Assembly (NCBI GenBank): GCA_028870315.1 | Contig: JAGWPW010000048.1 | Location: 1 to 36,612 of the forward strand | Origin: Sphingomonadales bacterium | Lineage (GTDB): Bacteria; Pseudomonadota; Alphaproteobacteria; Sphingomonadales; Sphingomonadaceae | Length of the DNA: 36,612 bases | Reading direction: 5' to 3' | Shown: positions 15,523 to 24,601 of the stretch, piece after piece | Layout: every line of letters starts with the position of its first letter | Numbering within the stretch: the stretch's first letter is position 1 | Notes under the pieces: model-generated | Told to the model about the DNA's origin: nothing | Database searches by the model: none | What the model saw: the letters and a program-made list of their open reading frames with translations, nothing else | Translations under genes and position numbers: made by a program

Positions 15523-17475
15523 CTACATCCCCCAGTCGGGGCGCTCGGCATTGGCGAGGGTGAGGTTGCGATAGCGCGCCAGCGCCCAGACCGGGAAATA
15601 GCGCGGATAGCCGTGATAGCGCAGGTAGAAGACGCGCGGAAAGCCGCCACCGGTATAGACTTCCTGCCCCCACAGCCCATCGTCGGCCTGATGCGCGATG
15701 AGCCAGGCGATGCCGCGCGCCACCGCATCCGAGCGCGCTTCGCCCACCGCCATCAGGCCGAGCAGCGCCCAGGCGGTCTGCGAGGCGGTGGAGGGCGCGC
15801 CCTGGTGCGCCTTGCGGTCGAGCGCGTAGGAATCGCAGCTTTCGCCCCAGCCGCCATCGGCGTTCTGGATGGCCTTGAGCCAGGCCACCGCCCGGCCGAC
15901 CATCGGGTGATCGGCATCGATCCCGGCCCGGCCGAGCGCGGTCAGCACCGACCAGGTGCCATAGACGTAATTCACCCCCCAGCGGCCGAACCAGCTGCCA
16001 TCGGGCTCCTGCTCGCGCTCCAGCCAGGCGAGCGCGGCCCGCACCCGCGGGCTGTCCGGCTCTTCGCCAAGCTGCGCGAGCATGGCGAGGCAGCGCGCCG
16101 AAACATCGGCGGTGGGCGGATCGAGCAGCGCGCCATGATCGGCGAAGGGCAGGTTGTTGAGATGGAAGGCGGTGTTCTCCGCGTCGAAGGCCCCCCAGCC
16201 GCCATCGGCGCATTGCATGCCCTCGACCCATTCGCGCGCGCGCGCGATCGCCTCGCGGTCGGTCGCGCCGCGGCGCCCCGCCGCACGGTCCATCGCCATG
16301 ACCACCACCGCGGTATCGTCGAGATCGGGATAATGATCATTGTTGTATTGAAACGCCCAGCCGCCCGGACGCAGCCCCGGGCGCTGCTCCTGCCAGTCGC
16401 CCGCAACCTCGCGCACCTGCCGCGGGCCGAGCCAGTCGAGCGCGCGATGCGCCGATGCCACCGCCGCGTCGCTGCCCACTTCGAGCAGGGCATGCGCGGC
16501 AAGCGCGGTATCCCACACCGGCGAGACGCAGGGCTGGCAATAGGCCTCCGCGTCCTTGACGACGAGCAGCCGTTCGAGCGATTCGCGCGCCTGGCTGCGG
16601 AGCGGATGCTCGGGCGGATAGCCGAGCGCATCATACATCATCACGCTGTTCGCCATCGCCGGATAGATCGCGCCGAGCCCGTCCACGCCGTTGATCCGCT
16701 CGCTCACCCAGCCCTCGCATCGCGCGATTGCCTTGCGGCGCAGCGCCGCGGGCCACAGCCGGTCGCCCGCCTTGAGCGCACGGTCGAGCATCTCGAAGAA
16801 CAGCTTCCAGCGCCGATCGACATGCGCCGCCTGGCTGGCGAGCCGCGCCGGCCGGCCCGAATAGAGTTCGGCAACGTCCACCCCGCGGGGGTTGCGCGCG
16901 CGCGGCTTGAGTGCGCAGAGCACCAGCAGCGGCACGATGACGGTGCGCGCCCAATAGGACATCTTGGAAAGATGCACCGGGAACCAGCGCGGGGCGAGGA
17001 TCAGCTCGGGCGGGATGGTCGGCACCACCTCCCACGGCCCGGCGCCGAACAGCGCGAGCTGGATGCGGGTGAAGACATTCGCCGCCTCCGCGCCGCCCGC
17101 TGCAAGGATCGCGGCGCGCGCGCGCGCCATATGCGGCGCTGCGGGCGCATCGCCGATCATCTTCAGCGCGAAATAGGCCTTGATCGTCGCGCTGATATCG
17201 AAAGCGCCGTCATGATAGAGCGGCCAGCCGTCATGGTCGGGCGATTGGCGGCGGCGCAGATAGCTGGCGATCTTCGCCTCGATCGCGGCATCGACCGGCT
17301 CGCCGAGGTAGTGGCGCAGCAGGACATATTCAGCCGGGATGGTGGCGTCGGCTTCAAGCTCATAGACAAAGTGGCCGTCGGCGCGCTGCTCACGCGCGAG
17401 CGCGGCGCTGCCCGCGCCGATCGCGGCCTCGATGTCGGCCCGGGCGGGGGCTTCGATATCAAGCGTGTCGATCAT
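15523..17475 (-). CDS. shc: Squalene-hopene cyclase
   Basis: This 650-residue membrane-associated cyclase turns squalene into hopene and hopanol. The catalytic acid motif DLDD is at residues 384-387. Several QW repeats are seen (for example DGGWGAFDAENT, DGSWFGRWGVNYVYGTW, DGGWGESCDSY), as is the typical C-terminus FYLRYHGYPRYFPVWALARYRN. Length fits the family. The reading frame stays open far upstream, but ATG 17475 overlaps the hpnE stop (ATGA) and begins the conserved region. It is the central enzyme of this operon; the product is passed to HpnH/HpnG side-chain enzymes. Confidence 0.96.
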   Translation of the reverse strand: MIDTLDIEAPARADIEAAIGAGSAALAREQRADGHFVYELEADATIPAEYVLLRHYLGEPVDAAIEAKIASYLRRRQSPDHDGWPLYHDGAFDISATIKAYFALKMIGDAPAAPHMARARAAILAAGGAEAANVFTRIQLALFGAGPWEVVPTIPPELILAPRWFPVHLSKMSYWARTVIVPLLVLCALKPRARNPRGVDVAELYSGRPARLASQAAHVDRRWKLFFEMLDRALKAGDRLWPAALRRKAIARCEGWVSERINGVDGLGAIYPAMANSVMMYDALGYPPEHPLRSQARESLERLLVVKDAEAYCQPCVSPVWDTALAAHALLEVGSDAAVASAHRALDWLGPRQVREVAGDWQEQRPGLRPGGWAFQYNNDHYPDLDDTAVVVMAMDRAAGRRGATDREAIARAREWVEGMQCADGGWGAFDAENTAFHLNNLPFADHGALLDPPTADVSARCLAMLAQLGEEPDSPRVRAALAWLEREQEPDGSWFGRWGVNYVYGTWSVLTALGRAGIDADHPMVGRAVAWLKAIQNADGGWGESCDSYALDRKAHQGAPSTASQTAWALLGLMAVGEARSDAVARGIAWLIAHQADDGLWGQEVYTGGGFPRVFYLRYHGYPRYFPVWALARYRNLTLANAERPDWGM

Positions 17476-18758
17476 TGCTGCGGCCCATAGCGCAAGGGTT
17501 GGCGCATCGCCAGCCGGGCGGCGTTGTCGCCGCTGCGCAAGGCGCCCTCGATCGTCGCGGGAAGCCCGGTCTGCACCCAGTCGCCGGCAAGGAACAGGTT
17601 GCGCCAGCGGGTTCGCGCCACCGGGCGCCTTGCGTCCTGCGCCGGGGTGGCGGCGAAGGTCGCGCGGCGCTCCTTGACGATCTGCCAGGCGGGCAGCGGC
17701 GCGGGCAGCGGCGCACCGCCGGCGAGCGCGAGGGCGGCGCGCACCTCTTCCCAGATCCGCGCCGCCAGTGCCTCGCGCGGGGCATCGAGCAGCCGGTCGG
17801 CGGCGCTCACCGTCACCGAGACCCGGTCGGTATGGCCGAAGATCCACTCGCTGGTCGCCCCCAGAACGCCAAGGATCGAGGGCGCGCCGCGCGGCAGCGG
17901 CACCGCGAAATGAGCATTGACGATGGCGCGGTGCGCGTCGGGGACGCACAGCTGCGGCACCAGTTCGGCGGCGATCCACGGCGGCACCGCCAGCACCACC
18001 ACCTCGCCGCGATGAATGCGCTGTTCGCCATCGCTCCACGCGAGCCGCGAGACGACATCCCCGGAAAATCCCAGCCCGCGCAGCCGCCGCCCGGTCGCCA
18101 GCGGCGCGCCGTGCCGCGCGAGCCAGCCGAGCGCGGGATCGATGAAGGCGGCGCCCAGGCCGGGCACCGCCACCCGCGGCGCGCAGGCCGCGCCGCCGCG
18201 GCCCAGCGTCTCGCGCAGCACCGCGCCCGCCAGCCGCGCCGAGGCGTCCTCGGGTTCGGTATTGAGCGCGGCGAGCAGCACCGGACGCAGCAACTGCGTC
18301 CACACCGCGCCCTCGGGCCGCAGATGGTCGCCGATCGTGCCGCTGTCCGCTGCCAGCAGCCGGCGCAGCGGCAGGTAATCGCCGATCCGTGTTCCCGGAA
18401 CGCGGCGGCTGCCCGCCGCGATCCACCACGGCAGGCGGCCATCGTTGATCGCGATCCGCCAGGCGGTGCCGGCGGCGCAATCCGCGAAGGCGAAGTCGGC
18501 GTGGCGCGGCCCGGCAAGCGGCAGCTTCGCGCCCACCGCGGCGCGAAAATCCGCCACCGCCGCATTGCCCGCCAGCACGAGGTGATTGCCGTTGTCGATG
18601 GTGAGGCCGAGCGTCGGATCGGGATAGGAACGGCAGCGGCCGCCGGCGCGCAGCGCGGCATCGCTGATCGCCACGCGGACCCCGGCACGCGCGAAGGCGA
18701 CCGCCGCGCCGAGCCCGGCAAGCCCGGCACCGACCACGGTCGCGCGCCTTTCGCTCAT
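17472..18758 (-). CDS. hpnE: Hydroxysqualene dehydroxylase HpnE
   Basis: This 428-residue FAD-dependent amine-oxidase-like protein reduces hydroxysqualene to squalene, the third step of the bacterial HpnCDE route. The FAD site VVGAGLAGLGAA is at about residues 8-19, with the adenine-ribose segment GGRCRSYPDP following. The C-terminal FAD block is LFLAGDWVQTGLPATIEGAL. The ATG at 18758 overlaps the hpnD stop by four bases and is preferred over an upstream ATG at 18770. It overlaps shc by four bases at its end. Confidence 0.93.
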   Translation of the reverse strand: MSERRATVVGAGLAGLGAAVAFARAGVRVAISDAALRAGGRCRSYPDPTLGLTIDNGNHLVLAGNAAVADFRAAVGAKLPLAGPRHADFAFADCAAGTAWRIAINDGRLPWWIAAGSRRVPGTRIGDYLPLRRLLAADSGTIGDHLRPEGAVWTQLLRPVLLAALNTEPEDASARLAGAVLRETLGRGGAACAPRVAVPGLGAAFIDPALGWLARHGAPLATGRRLRGLGFSGDVVSRLAWSDGEQRIHRGEVVVLAVPPWIAAELVPQLCVPDAHRAIVNAHFAVPLPRGAPSILGVLGATSEWIFGHTDRVSVTVSAADRLLDAPREALAARIWEEVRAALALAGGAPLPAPLPAWQIVKERRATFAATPAQDARRPVARTRWRNLFLAGDWVQTGLPATIEGALRSGDNAARLAMRQPLRYGPQQ

Positions 18759-19588
18759 CCGCGCAGCCACAGCCCGATCGCGGTGACAAGCAGCGCGGGC
18801 CTGGAGACCGAAACCCGCGCGCGCGGCGGCGCCCAGCCCTGCGCGGCCATCCGCCGCAGCAGCCGGCGATAGGCCGATTGCATGAGCCGCGGCGCGGCGA
18901 GCAGCCCCTGCGGACGGCTGGCAAGCAAGGCCTGTGCCGCGGCGAAATGGCGTTCGGCATGCGGCAGCAGCCAGCGCGCCGCGCCATCGAGCCGGGGATC
19001 GGCGACGAGCGCTGCCGGGCTCGTCGGCACGATGCCGGCGGCGGCGAGCGCTTCGGCGGGAAGATAGACGCGGCCGATTCCCGCATCCTCGTCGATGTCG
19101 CGCAGGATGTTGGTGAGCTGCAAGGCCCGGCCGAGATGGTGCGAAAGCGCAAGCCCGGGCTCATGCGCCATGCCGAAGACCCGCACCGACAGCCGCCCCA
19201 CCGCCGAGGCGACGCGGTCGCAGTAAAGGTCGAGAGTCGCCATTTCGGGCCAGCGGATCGGCGCGCCGAGGTCCATGGCCATGCCGTCGATCACCGCGAG
19301 GAAATCGCCCTCGGCAAGCGCGAAGCGGGCGATCGGACCGGCAAGGAAGCCGGCCTCGCCGGGGTCTGTCCCGCGGTAGAGCGCCGCGACCGCCGCGCGC
19401 CAGCCGTCAAGCCCGGCGCGCCGTTCGGCTTCGGGTGCGCCTTCGTCATCGGCGATGTCATCGACGATCCGGCAGAAGGCATAGATCGCGAACATCGCCT
19501 CGCGCTCGGCGCGTGGCAGGATGCGCATGCCGGCGTAGAAGCTGCTGCGCGCGACCTTGGCGCGCAGCGCGGCGGGAATCTCGCTCAT
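18755..19588 (-). CDS. hpnD: Presqualene diphosphate synthase HpnD
   Basis: This 277-residue trans-prenyltransferase couples two farnesyl diphosphates to presqualene diphosphate. The two Asp-rich magnesium motifs are DDIAD (43-47) and NILRDIDED (160-168), and YCDRVASAVG near 122-131 is typical of squalene/phytoene synthases. Length fits HpnD. It starts four bases inside the hpnC stop. Together with HpnC and HpnE it replaces the single-enzyme eukaryotic squalene synthase. A role in carotenoid synthesis (CrtB) is unlikely because of the hopanoid neighbours. Confidence 0.93.
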   Translation of the reverse strand: MSEIPAALRAKVARSSFYAGMRILPRAEREAMFAIYAFCRIVDDIADDEGAPEAERRAGLDGWRAAVAALYRGTDPGEAGFLAGPIARFALAEGDFLAVIDGMAMDLGAPIRWPEMATLDLYCDRVASAVGRLSVRVFGMAHEPGLALSHHLGRALQLTNILRDIDEDAGIGRVYLPAEALAAAGIVPTSPAALVADPRLDGAARWLLPHAERHFAAAQALLASRPQGLLAAPRLMQSAYRRLLRRMAAQGWAPPRARVSVSRPALLVTAIGLWLRG

Positions 19589-20424
19589 CGCGCCAGCCTC
19601 ATTGCGGCATGGCGGGCAAGCGCGCCGAGGGTGAGGGCCGCCGCCTGCGGCTTGGAATGATGGACAGGCGTGCCGAGCGGGTCGGAACGGGTGAGGCGCC
19701 GTGCGAGATCGACGGCGAGGCGCTGGATCACCGCGACCTCGGCGGCAAGCCGCGCATCGCCGATGGCGCGGGCAAAGGGCGCGGCCTCATCGAGCAGCGC
19801 CAGCGTGCGGCGTGCGCAATCGCCGATCACCGCGCGCAGCGCCGGGCTGGCGCGATCGGCGCCAAGCGCGTCGATTGGCACGCCCGCGCGTTCGAGCATG
19901 TCGGACGGGAGATAGACGCGGTCGATCGCCCGGTAGTCCCTGCCGCAATCCTGGAGGTGATTGACGATCTGCAACGCCGCGCACAGCGCATCGGACAGCG
20001 GCCACAGCGCCCGGTCCTCGCCATGGACATCGAGCACGAAGCGGCCGACCGGCATCGCCGAAAGCCGGCAATAGGCGAGAAGTGCCCCCCAGTCGGCGGT
20101 GCGCGGCACGGTGACGTCCTGGACGAAGGCGTCGAGCAGCTCGCTGGCATGGACCAGCGGCAGGCCGCGCGCGCGCGCCACCGCGGCCAGCGTCATCGCC
20201 GGTTCCGGGCCGTTGCCGGTCAGGCCGGCGCGCATCGCCGCCAGCCCGGCGAGCTTGGCCGCGGGCGGTGCGCCGGCATGATCGGCAATATCGTCGGCGG
20301 CGCGGGCGAAGCGGTAATAGGCCATGATCGGCGCGCGCGCGTCCTTGCGCAGCAGCCAGCTCGCGACCGGGAAATTCTCGTCCCTGTGCCCCTTGCCCGA
20401 GGCGAAATCGGCGATTTCGTTCAT
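19585..20424 (-). CDS. hpnC: Hydroxysqualene synthase HpnC
   Basis: This 279-residue squalene/phytoene-synthase-family protein converts presqualene diphosphate to hydroxysqualene. The first Asp-rich motif is DDIAD (44-48). The second is NHLQDCGRDY, the looser form usual in HpnC, and ENFPVASWLL near the N-terminus is typical of HpnC. The start at 20424 overlaps the hpnB stop by four bases, and its own stop overlaps hpnD by four. Being paired with hpnD and hpnE separates it from other family members. Confidence 0.93.
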   Translation of the reverse strand: MNEIADFASGKGHRDENFPVASWLLRKDARAPIMAYYRFARAADDIADHAGAPPAAKLAGLAAMRAGLTGNGPEPAMTLAAVARARGLPLVHASELLDAFVQDVTVPRTADWGALLAYCRLSAMPVGRFVLDVHGEDRALWPLSDALCAALQIVNHLQDCGRDYRAIDRVYLPSDMLERAGVPIDALGADRASPALRAVIGDCARRTLALLDEAAPFARAIGDARLAAEVAVIQRLAVDLARRLTRSDPLGTPVHHSKPQAAALTLGALARHAAMRLAR

Positions 20425-21530
20425 GTCGCCGCCTGCGCCCGGCCCTTCCACATGCCGCCGCGCCCGCGATACCAGGCAAGCGCCGAGGCAAGCGTGCAGC
20501 CGGCGTAGAAGGCGGCGACCAGCGGCAACGCCAGCGCCAGCAGCGGCGAGCGCCGATACCAGGCGAGCACCGGCTGCCATGACAGCAGCATCAGCGAAAA
20601 GGCGCCGCCGCCGAGCGCCTGCGCCAGCCCCTGTCCGAAAAGGATCAGCCACAAGGGCACCCCGAAGACCAGCGCCAGCCCGAGGATCGTGCCGGCGAGC
20701 AGCAGCGGCTGGAAGCGCAATTGCGCATAGGCCGAGCGGGCGATCATCGCGCCGATCTCGCCCGCGCCCTGATAGGGCCGCAGCGAGCGGCTGCGCCGGG
20801 TGAGGCCGAGCCAGATCGGCCCTTGCGTCTTGATGCGCGCGCCAAGCGTGCAATCATCGATCAGCGCGCCGCGCATCGCGCCGATCCCGCCCGCGTGGTC
20901 AAGCGCTGCGCGCTCGACCAGCACGCAGCCGCCCGCGGCGCCGGCAAAGCGGCCGGGGCGGTTGATGAAACCGAACGGATAGACGAGCTTGAAGAAATAG
21001 ATGAAGGCGGGAACCAGCAGCTTTTCGGCGGGGCGAGTGCAGGAAAGCAGCGCCATGAAGCTGACGAGCCTGGCGTTGCCCGCATGGGCGATGCCGACAA
21101 GCCGGCGCAGCGTATCGGGCGCATGCGCGATATCGGCATCGGTGAGCCACAGGAAATCGGGCGTGCCGGCGGCGGCGATCCCCTGGTCGAGCGCCCAGAG
21201 CTTGCCTGTCCAGCCCGGCGGCAGCGGCGCGCCGCCCAGCACGGTGAGGCGCGCATCGCCGAGGCCACGGGCGAGGGCGCCGGTGCCGTCGCGCGAATCA
21301 TCATCGACAAGGATGATGCGGAACTCGCCGGGGTAATCCTGCGCCAGCAGGCTCGACAGCGAGGCGGTGATGACATCGGCCTCGTCGCGCGCGGGCACCA
21401 CCGCGCAGACCTTCGGCCAGAGCGCGGGTGCGGTGCAGCGCGCGCGCGCATCGCATTCGCGCGTGGTCCAGAAGCCCGAGGCGATGAGCGCCGCCCAGAT
21501 CGCCAGGGCAAGCGCGCCGAGCGCGATCAT
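20421..21530 (-). CDS. hpnB: Hopanoid-associated GT2 glycosyltransferase HpnB
   Basis: This 369-residue membrane protein has an N-terminal signal-anchor helix (about 3-18) and a cytoplasmic GT2 domain with VPARDEADVI, VDDDSRDGT and LTDADIAHAP. Three or so C-terminal helices follow (LLLAGTILGLALVFG onward). DDCTLGARIK is the acceptor-site acidic motif. The exact role in hopanoid side-chain or glycolipid formation has not been firmly shown for this family to my knowledge. The ATG at 21530 overlaps the hpnA stop (ATGA). The frame extends further upstream but without family similarity. Confidence 0.9.
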   Translation of the reverse strand: MIALGALALAIWAALIASGFWTTRECDARARCTAPALWPKVCAVVPARDEADVITASLSSLLAQDYPGEFRIILVDDDSRDGTGALARGLGDARLTVLGGAPLPPGWTGKLWALDQGIAAAGTPDFLWLTDADIAHAPDTLRRLVGIAHAGNARLVSFMALLSCTRPAEKLLVPAFIYFFKLVYPFGFINRPGRFAGAAGGCVLVERAALDHAGGIGAMRGALIDDCTLGARIKTQGPIWLGLTRRSRSLRPYQGAGEIGAMIARSAYAQLRFQPLLLAGTILGLALVFGVPLWLILFGQGLAQALGGGAFSLMLLSWQPVLAWYRRSPLLALALPLVAAFYAGCTLASALAWYRGRGGMWKGRAQAAT

Positions 21531-22531
21531 GGCGCGATCATCCCCGCGATGCGGAACCAGGCGAGTGCATCGGCGAGCGCCTCGCGCGCGGGGCGCGCGC
21601 GATAGCCGAGCTCGGCCTGTGCCCGCGCGCTCGAATAATACATGTGATGCGCCGCCATCCGCAGCGAATCGCGCGTCAGGAACGGCTCGCGCCCGGTGAC
21701 GCGCGCCGCCGCCTCGGCCATGAAGGCAAGCGGATAGAGCGGCGCGCGGGGCAGCTTCACCCGCGGCGCCCTGCGCCCGCACAGCGCCGCGATTTCGACC
21801 AGCATGTCGGCGAGCGCCATGTCCTCGCCGCCCAGGATGTAGCGCGCGCCGATGCGCCCGTGCGCGGCGGCGAGCAGATGCCCCTGCGCGACATCCTCGA
21901 CATGGACGAGGTTCAGCCCCGAATCGACATAGGCGGGCATCCTCCCGCTCGCCGCCTCGACAAGGATGCGTCCGGTCGGGGTTGGATGGATGTCGCGCGG
22001 GCCGATCGGCGTCGAGGGGTTGACGATCACCGCCGGCAGGCCGCGCGTCGCGACCAGCCGCTCGACCAGGCGTTCGGCGATCACCTTGCTGCGCTTGTAG
22101 GCGCCGACTGCTTCCTCGGGCCGGGCGGCGCAGCTTTCATCGGCGGGTCCGCCCGCGCGCGGCAGCAGCGTCGCCACCGAGGAGGTATAGACCACCCGCG
22201 GCACCGCCGCGGTGAGCGCGGCGTCCATCACCACCTGCGTCATGCCCGCGTTGTTGCGGATGATCTCCTGCGCATCGCGCGCCCACAGGCGGTAATCGGC
22301 GGCGACATGATAAAGCTCGGCGACCGGTGCTGCCGCAAAGGCGCGGGCCACCGCTGCCGTGTCACGCAGATCGGCCTCGACCAGATTGCCCGGAAAATCG
22401 ACGAGATTGCCGCGCGGGCTCGATGCGCGCACCACCCCCAGCACGCGCCGCCCCGATGCGGCGAGCGCGCGCGCGACCGCCGAGCCGAGAAAGCCGGCAA
22501 CCCCTGTGACCATGGCGACGGGTTCATCCAC
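21527..22531 (-). CDS. hpnA: Hopanoid-associated sugar epimerase-like reductase HpnA
   Basis: This 334-residue extended short-chain dehydrogenase resembles dihydroflavonol-4-reductase and is the usual first gene of this operon type. The NAD(P) motif TGVAGFLG begins about nine residues in, and the catalytic YKRSK (YxxxK) is present, as is VYTSSVATL. The GTG at 22531 is preferred over an ATG at 22612 because AGGGA lies about seven bases before it and it gives the normal family length. The physiological reaction in hopanoid synthesis is not settled. It is the promoter-proximal gene of a seven-gene leftward operon. Confidence 0.88.
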   Translation of the reverse strand: MDEPVAMVTGVAGFLGSAVARALAASGRRVLGVVRASSPRGNLVDFPGNLVEADLRDTAAVARAFAAAPVAELYHVAADYRLWARDAQEIIRNNAGMTQVVMDAALTAAVPRVVYTSSVATLLPRAGGPADESCAARPEEAVGAYKRSKVIAERLVERLVATRGLPAVIVNPSTPIGPRDIHPTPTGRILVEAASGRMPAYVDSGLNLVHVEDVAQGHLLAAAHGRIGARYILGGEDMALADMLVEIAALCGRRAPRVKLPRAPLYPLAFMAEAAARVTGREPFLTRDSLRMAAHHMYYSSARAQAELGYRARPAREALADALAWFRIAGMIAP

Positions 22532-22615
22532 GCGCGCGTCCCTAATCGTGCCGGGGACGGAAAGCAAAACGCGGCGCGCGCCTTTTTCATCTTCGCGCGA
22601 TATGAGCCGCATGCA

Positions 22616-22637
22616 AAACCCGCGCAGTGGCGGGTTT
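22616..22637. other. Hairpin in the hpnA/LOG divergent region
   Basis: AAACCCGC (22616-22623) and GCGGGTTT (22630-22637) form a perfect eight-base stem with a six-base loop. On the minus strand it is followed by one more T (four Ts in all), so it reads like a small attenuator in the hpnA leader, 85 bases before the GTG start. It may instead be an operator shared by the two divergent genes. Nothing else was seen in the 158-base gap. Confidence 0.4.
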
Positions 22638-22689
22638 CAAGCCCGGAAGCCGGCGGCACCCGGGCAGAGAGCGAGTTTGAAGGCGCGCG

Positions 22690-23574
22690 ATGACCGAAGA
22701 AGAACAAGCCCGTATCGCGCATCGCCGCTTCTACGAGGCCGGGCAGGAAGCCGGCTTCGTCGATCAGCATCCCACCACGAATGCGCAGACCGAAAGCGCC
22801 TCCTATCGCCTTGCCTTCCGCGACACCGATTTTCTGCTGCGCGAGGAACTGCGCCCGGTCCGCTTCCAGCTCGAACTGCTCAAGACCGAGATGCTGCTCG
22901 AAGAGGCGGGGATCGGCTCGACGCTGGTGGTCTATGGCTCGGCGCGCATCCCCGCGCCCGAGGCGGCGGCGGCGCGGGTCGCGGCGGCAAGCGATCCGCA
23001 GGCGCGCGCCATCGCCACGCGGCTCGCCGCCAAGGCGAAATATTACGAGGAGGCGCGCAAGCTTGCGCGGATCGCCAGCGAGGCGGCGATCGTCGAGAAC
23101 GGCAAGCGCCAGTTCGTGGTCTGCTCGGGCGGTGGCCCGGCGATCATGGAAGCGGCGAACCGCGGCGCGGCGGAAGTGGGCGCCGAGACGATCGGCCTCA
23201 ACATCGTGCTGCCGCACGAGCAGGCGCCCAACCGCTGGGTGACGCCGCGGCTGGCCTTCCAGTTCCATTATTTCGCGCTGAGGAAGATGCATTTCCTGCT
23301 GCGCGCGCGGGCGGTCGCGGTGTTTCCGGGCGGCTTTGGCACGCTCGACGAGATGATGGAGCTTTTGACGCTCATCCAGACGGGCAAGATGCGGCCGATC
23401 CCGGTGCTGCTGTTCGGCAGCGATTTCTGGCGGCGGGTGATCGACTTCGAGGCGATGGCCGAGGAAGGGGTGGTGAACCGCGCCGATCTGTCGCTGTTCA
23501 CCTGGGTGGAGACCGCCGAGGATGCCTGGGCGGCGATCGCCGACTTCTACGGGATCGCGCCGCGCAGCGCCTGA
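22690..23574 (+). CDS. LOG-family Rossmann-fold protein
   Basis: This 294-residue cytoplasmic protein belongs to the LOG (lysine decarboxylase-like) family, whose studied members are cytokinin-activating phosphoribohydrolases or nucleotide 5'-monophosphate hydrolases. It shows CSGGGPAIMEAANRGA near 139-154 and the catalytic PGGFGTLDE motif near 214-222. It belongs to the longer subgroup with an N-terminal helical extension of about 75 residues. The gene diverges from hpnA and converges with thiD, overlapping it by 28 bases at the 3' end. The older label of lysine decarboxylase is wrong for this family. Confidence 0.88.
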   Translation: MTEEEQARIAHRRFYEAGQEAGFVDQHPTTNAQTESASYRLAFRDTDFLLREELRPVRFQLELLKTEMLLEEAGIGSTLVVYGSARIPAPEAAAARVAAASDPQARAIATRLAAKAKYYEEARKLARIASEAAIVENGKRQFVVCSGGGPAIMEAANRGAAEVGAETIGLNIVLPHEQAPNRWVTPRLAFQFHYFALRKMHFLLRARAVAVFPGGFGTLDEMMELLTLIQTGKMRPIPVLLFGSDFWRRVIDFEAMAEEGVVNRADLSLFTWVETAEDAWAAIADFYGIAPRSA

Positions 23575-24308
23575 CCATGCCCCAGTGGCCCGGCGCCGCC
23601 GCCAAGCCCGGGCGCTGCCAGCAAGGCCGCGCGCACGAAGCCGCGGCCGCGCTCCACCGCCTCGACGAGCGAGGCGCCGCGCGCGAGTTCGGTGGCGATC
23701 GCGCTCGCCAGCGTGCAGCCGGTGCCGTGGCTGTGGCGGGTCGCGATTCGCGGCGCGGCGAAGCGGCGCGGCCGACCGCCGGGGACATGGAGCACATCGA
23801 CCACCTCTGTGCCCGCAAGATCGCCGCCCTTGGCAAGCCACGGCCGGCCATGCCCCGCCATCGCCACCGCGCCTCCCAGCGCCGCAAGCTCGGCGGGATT
23901 GGGGGTGACGAGCGCGCATAGCGGCATCAGCGCGGCAAAGGCGGCCAGCGCATCGGCATCGGCCAGCGCCTCGCCGCTGCTCGCCGCGAGCACCGGATCG
24001 AAGACGATCGGCATGCGCGCATCGCCAAGCCTTGCCGCGACCGCACGCGCGATCGCGGCGCTGCCCAGCATGCCGACCTTGATCGCATCGGCGCCGATAT
24101 CGTCCAGGCAGGCATCGATCTGCGCCACCACCAGCGCCGGTGGCAGCAGTTCGACGGCGCGCACCGCGTGCGTGTCCTGCACGGTGATGGCGGTGAGCGC
24201 GCTCATCGCATGGCCGCCAAGGCAGGTGATCGTCTTGATGTCGGCCTGGATGCCGGCGCCGCCCGAAGGGTCGGAGCCGGCGATCGTCAGGACGCGGGGG
24301 ATCGTCAC
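23547..24308 (-). CDS. thiD: Hydroxymethylpyrimidine (phosphate) kinase ThiD
   Basis: This 253-residue ribokinase-like enzyme phosphorylates HMP and HMP-P for thiamine synthesis. The opening TIAGSDPSGGAGIQADIKT, VFDPVLAASSGE, VTPNPAEL and the anion-hole segment HSHGTGCTLASAIA are all present. It starts at GTG 24308, whose bases overlap the stop of the DUF1272 gene (GTGA), so it depends on translation of that gene. There is no proper ribosome site of its own. It is the last gene of the leftward CoA-transferase/fdhD/DUF1272 series and overlaps the LOG gene by 28 bases. Confidence 0.93.
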   Translation of the reverse strand: MTIPRVLTIAGSDPSGGAGIQADIKTITCLGGHAMSALTAITVQDTHAVRAVELLPPALVVAQIDACLDDIGADAIKVGMLGSAAIARAVAARLGDARMPIVFDPVLAASSGEALADADALAAFAALMPLCALVTPNPAELAALGGAVAMAGHGRPWLAKGGDLAGTEVVDVLHVPGGRPRRFAAPRIATRHSHGTGCTLASAIATELARGASLVEAVERGRGFVRAALLAAPGLGGGAGPLGHGQALRGAIP

Positions 24309-24529
24309 CCCTGGAAGTGGCGCGTGGTCGAAGGCGGATGCGCGGCGTGGAGATGGCGCGCGCGGGTCGGGCGGTCGAGCAGCTCGCCGCCGCAATTGGG
24401 GCAGCGCTCGTCAAGATTCTCGGCGCATTCGGCGCAGAAGGTGCATTCCATGCTGCAGATGAAGGCGCCGCCATCTTCCGCGGGCAGATCGAGACCGCAG
24501 CGTTCGCAATCGGGACGCATTTCGAGCAT
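24305..24529 (-). CDS. DUF1272 small zinc-ribbon protein
   Basis: This 74-residue protein matches the DUF1272 family: the start MLEMRPDCERCG, then seven further cysteines in ICSMECTFCAECAENL and CPNCGG. The four CxxC-type pairs could bind two zinc ions. Function is unknown. The ATG at 24529 is chosen over an upstream one at 24559 because it has AAGGAG right before it and gives the standard family start. The C-terminal tail after RPTRAR is His- and Pro-rich and less conserved. Its stop overlaps the thiD start by four bases. Confidence 0.85.
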   Translation of the reverse strand: MLEMRPDCERCGLDLPAEDGGAFICSMECTFCAECAENLDERCPNCGGELLDRPTRARHLHAAHPPSTTRHFQG

Positions 24530-24601
24530 GGCTCCTTGTGCCAGCCTTCGCCGCGCCACGGAAGGGGCGATGCGCCACGCGTGACAAAATGGCGCAGTCG
24601 C

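Noticed and set aside
17476..19164. Long leftward open frame extending the squalene-hopene cyclase upstream
   Set aside because: The frame stays open because of high GC, but the translated part is Arg/Pro-rich without family similarity and covers hpnE and hpnD, whose proteins are clear.
19585..20424. Phytoene synthase (carotenoid) reading of hpnC and hpnD
   Set aside because: The same fold is shared, but the pair sits with hpnE and shc and carries HpnC/HpnD-type motifs, so squalene synthesis is the better call.
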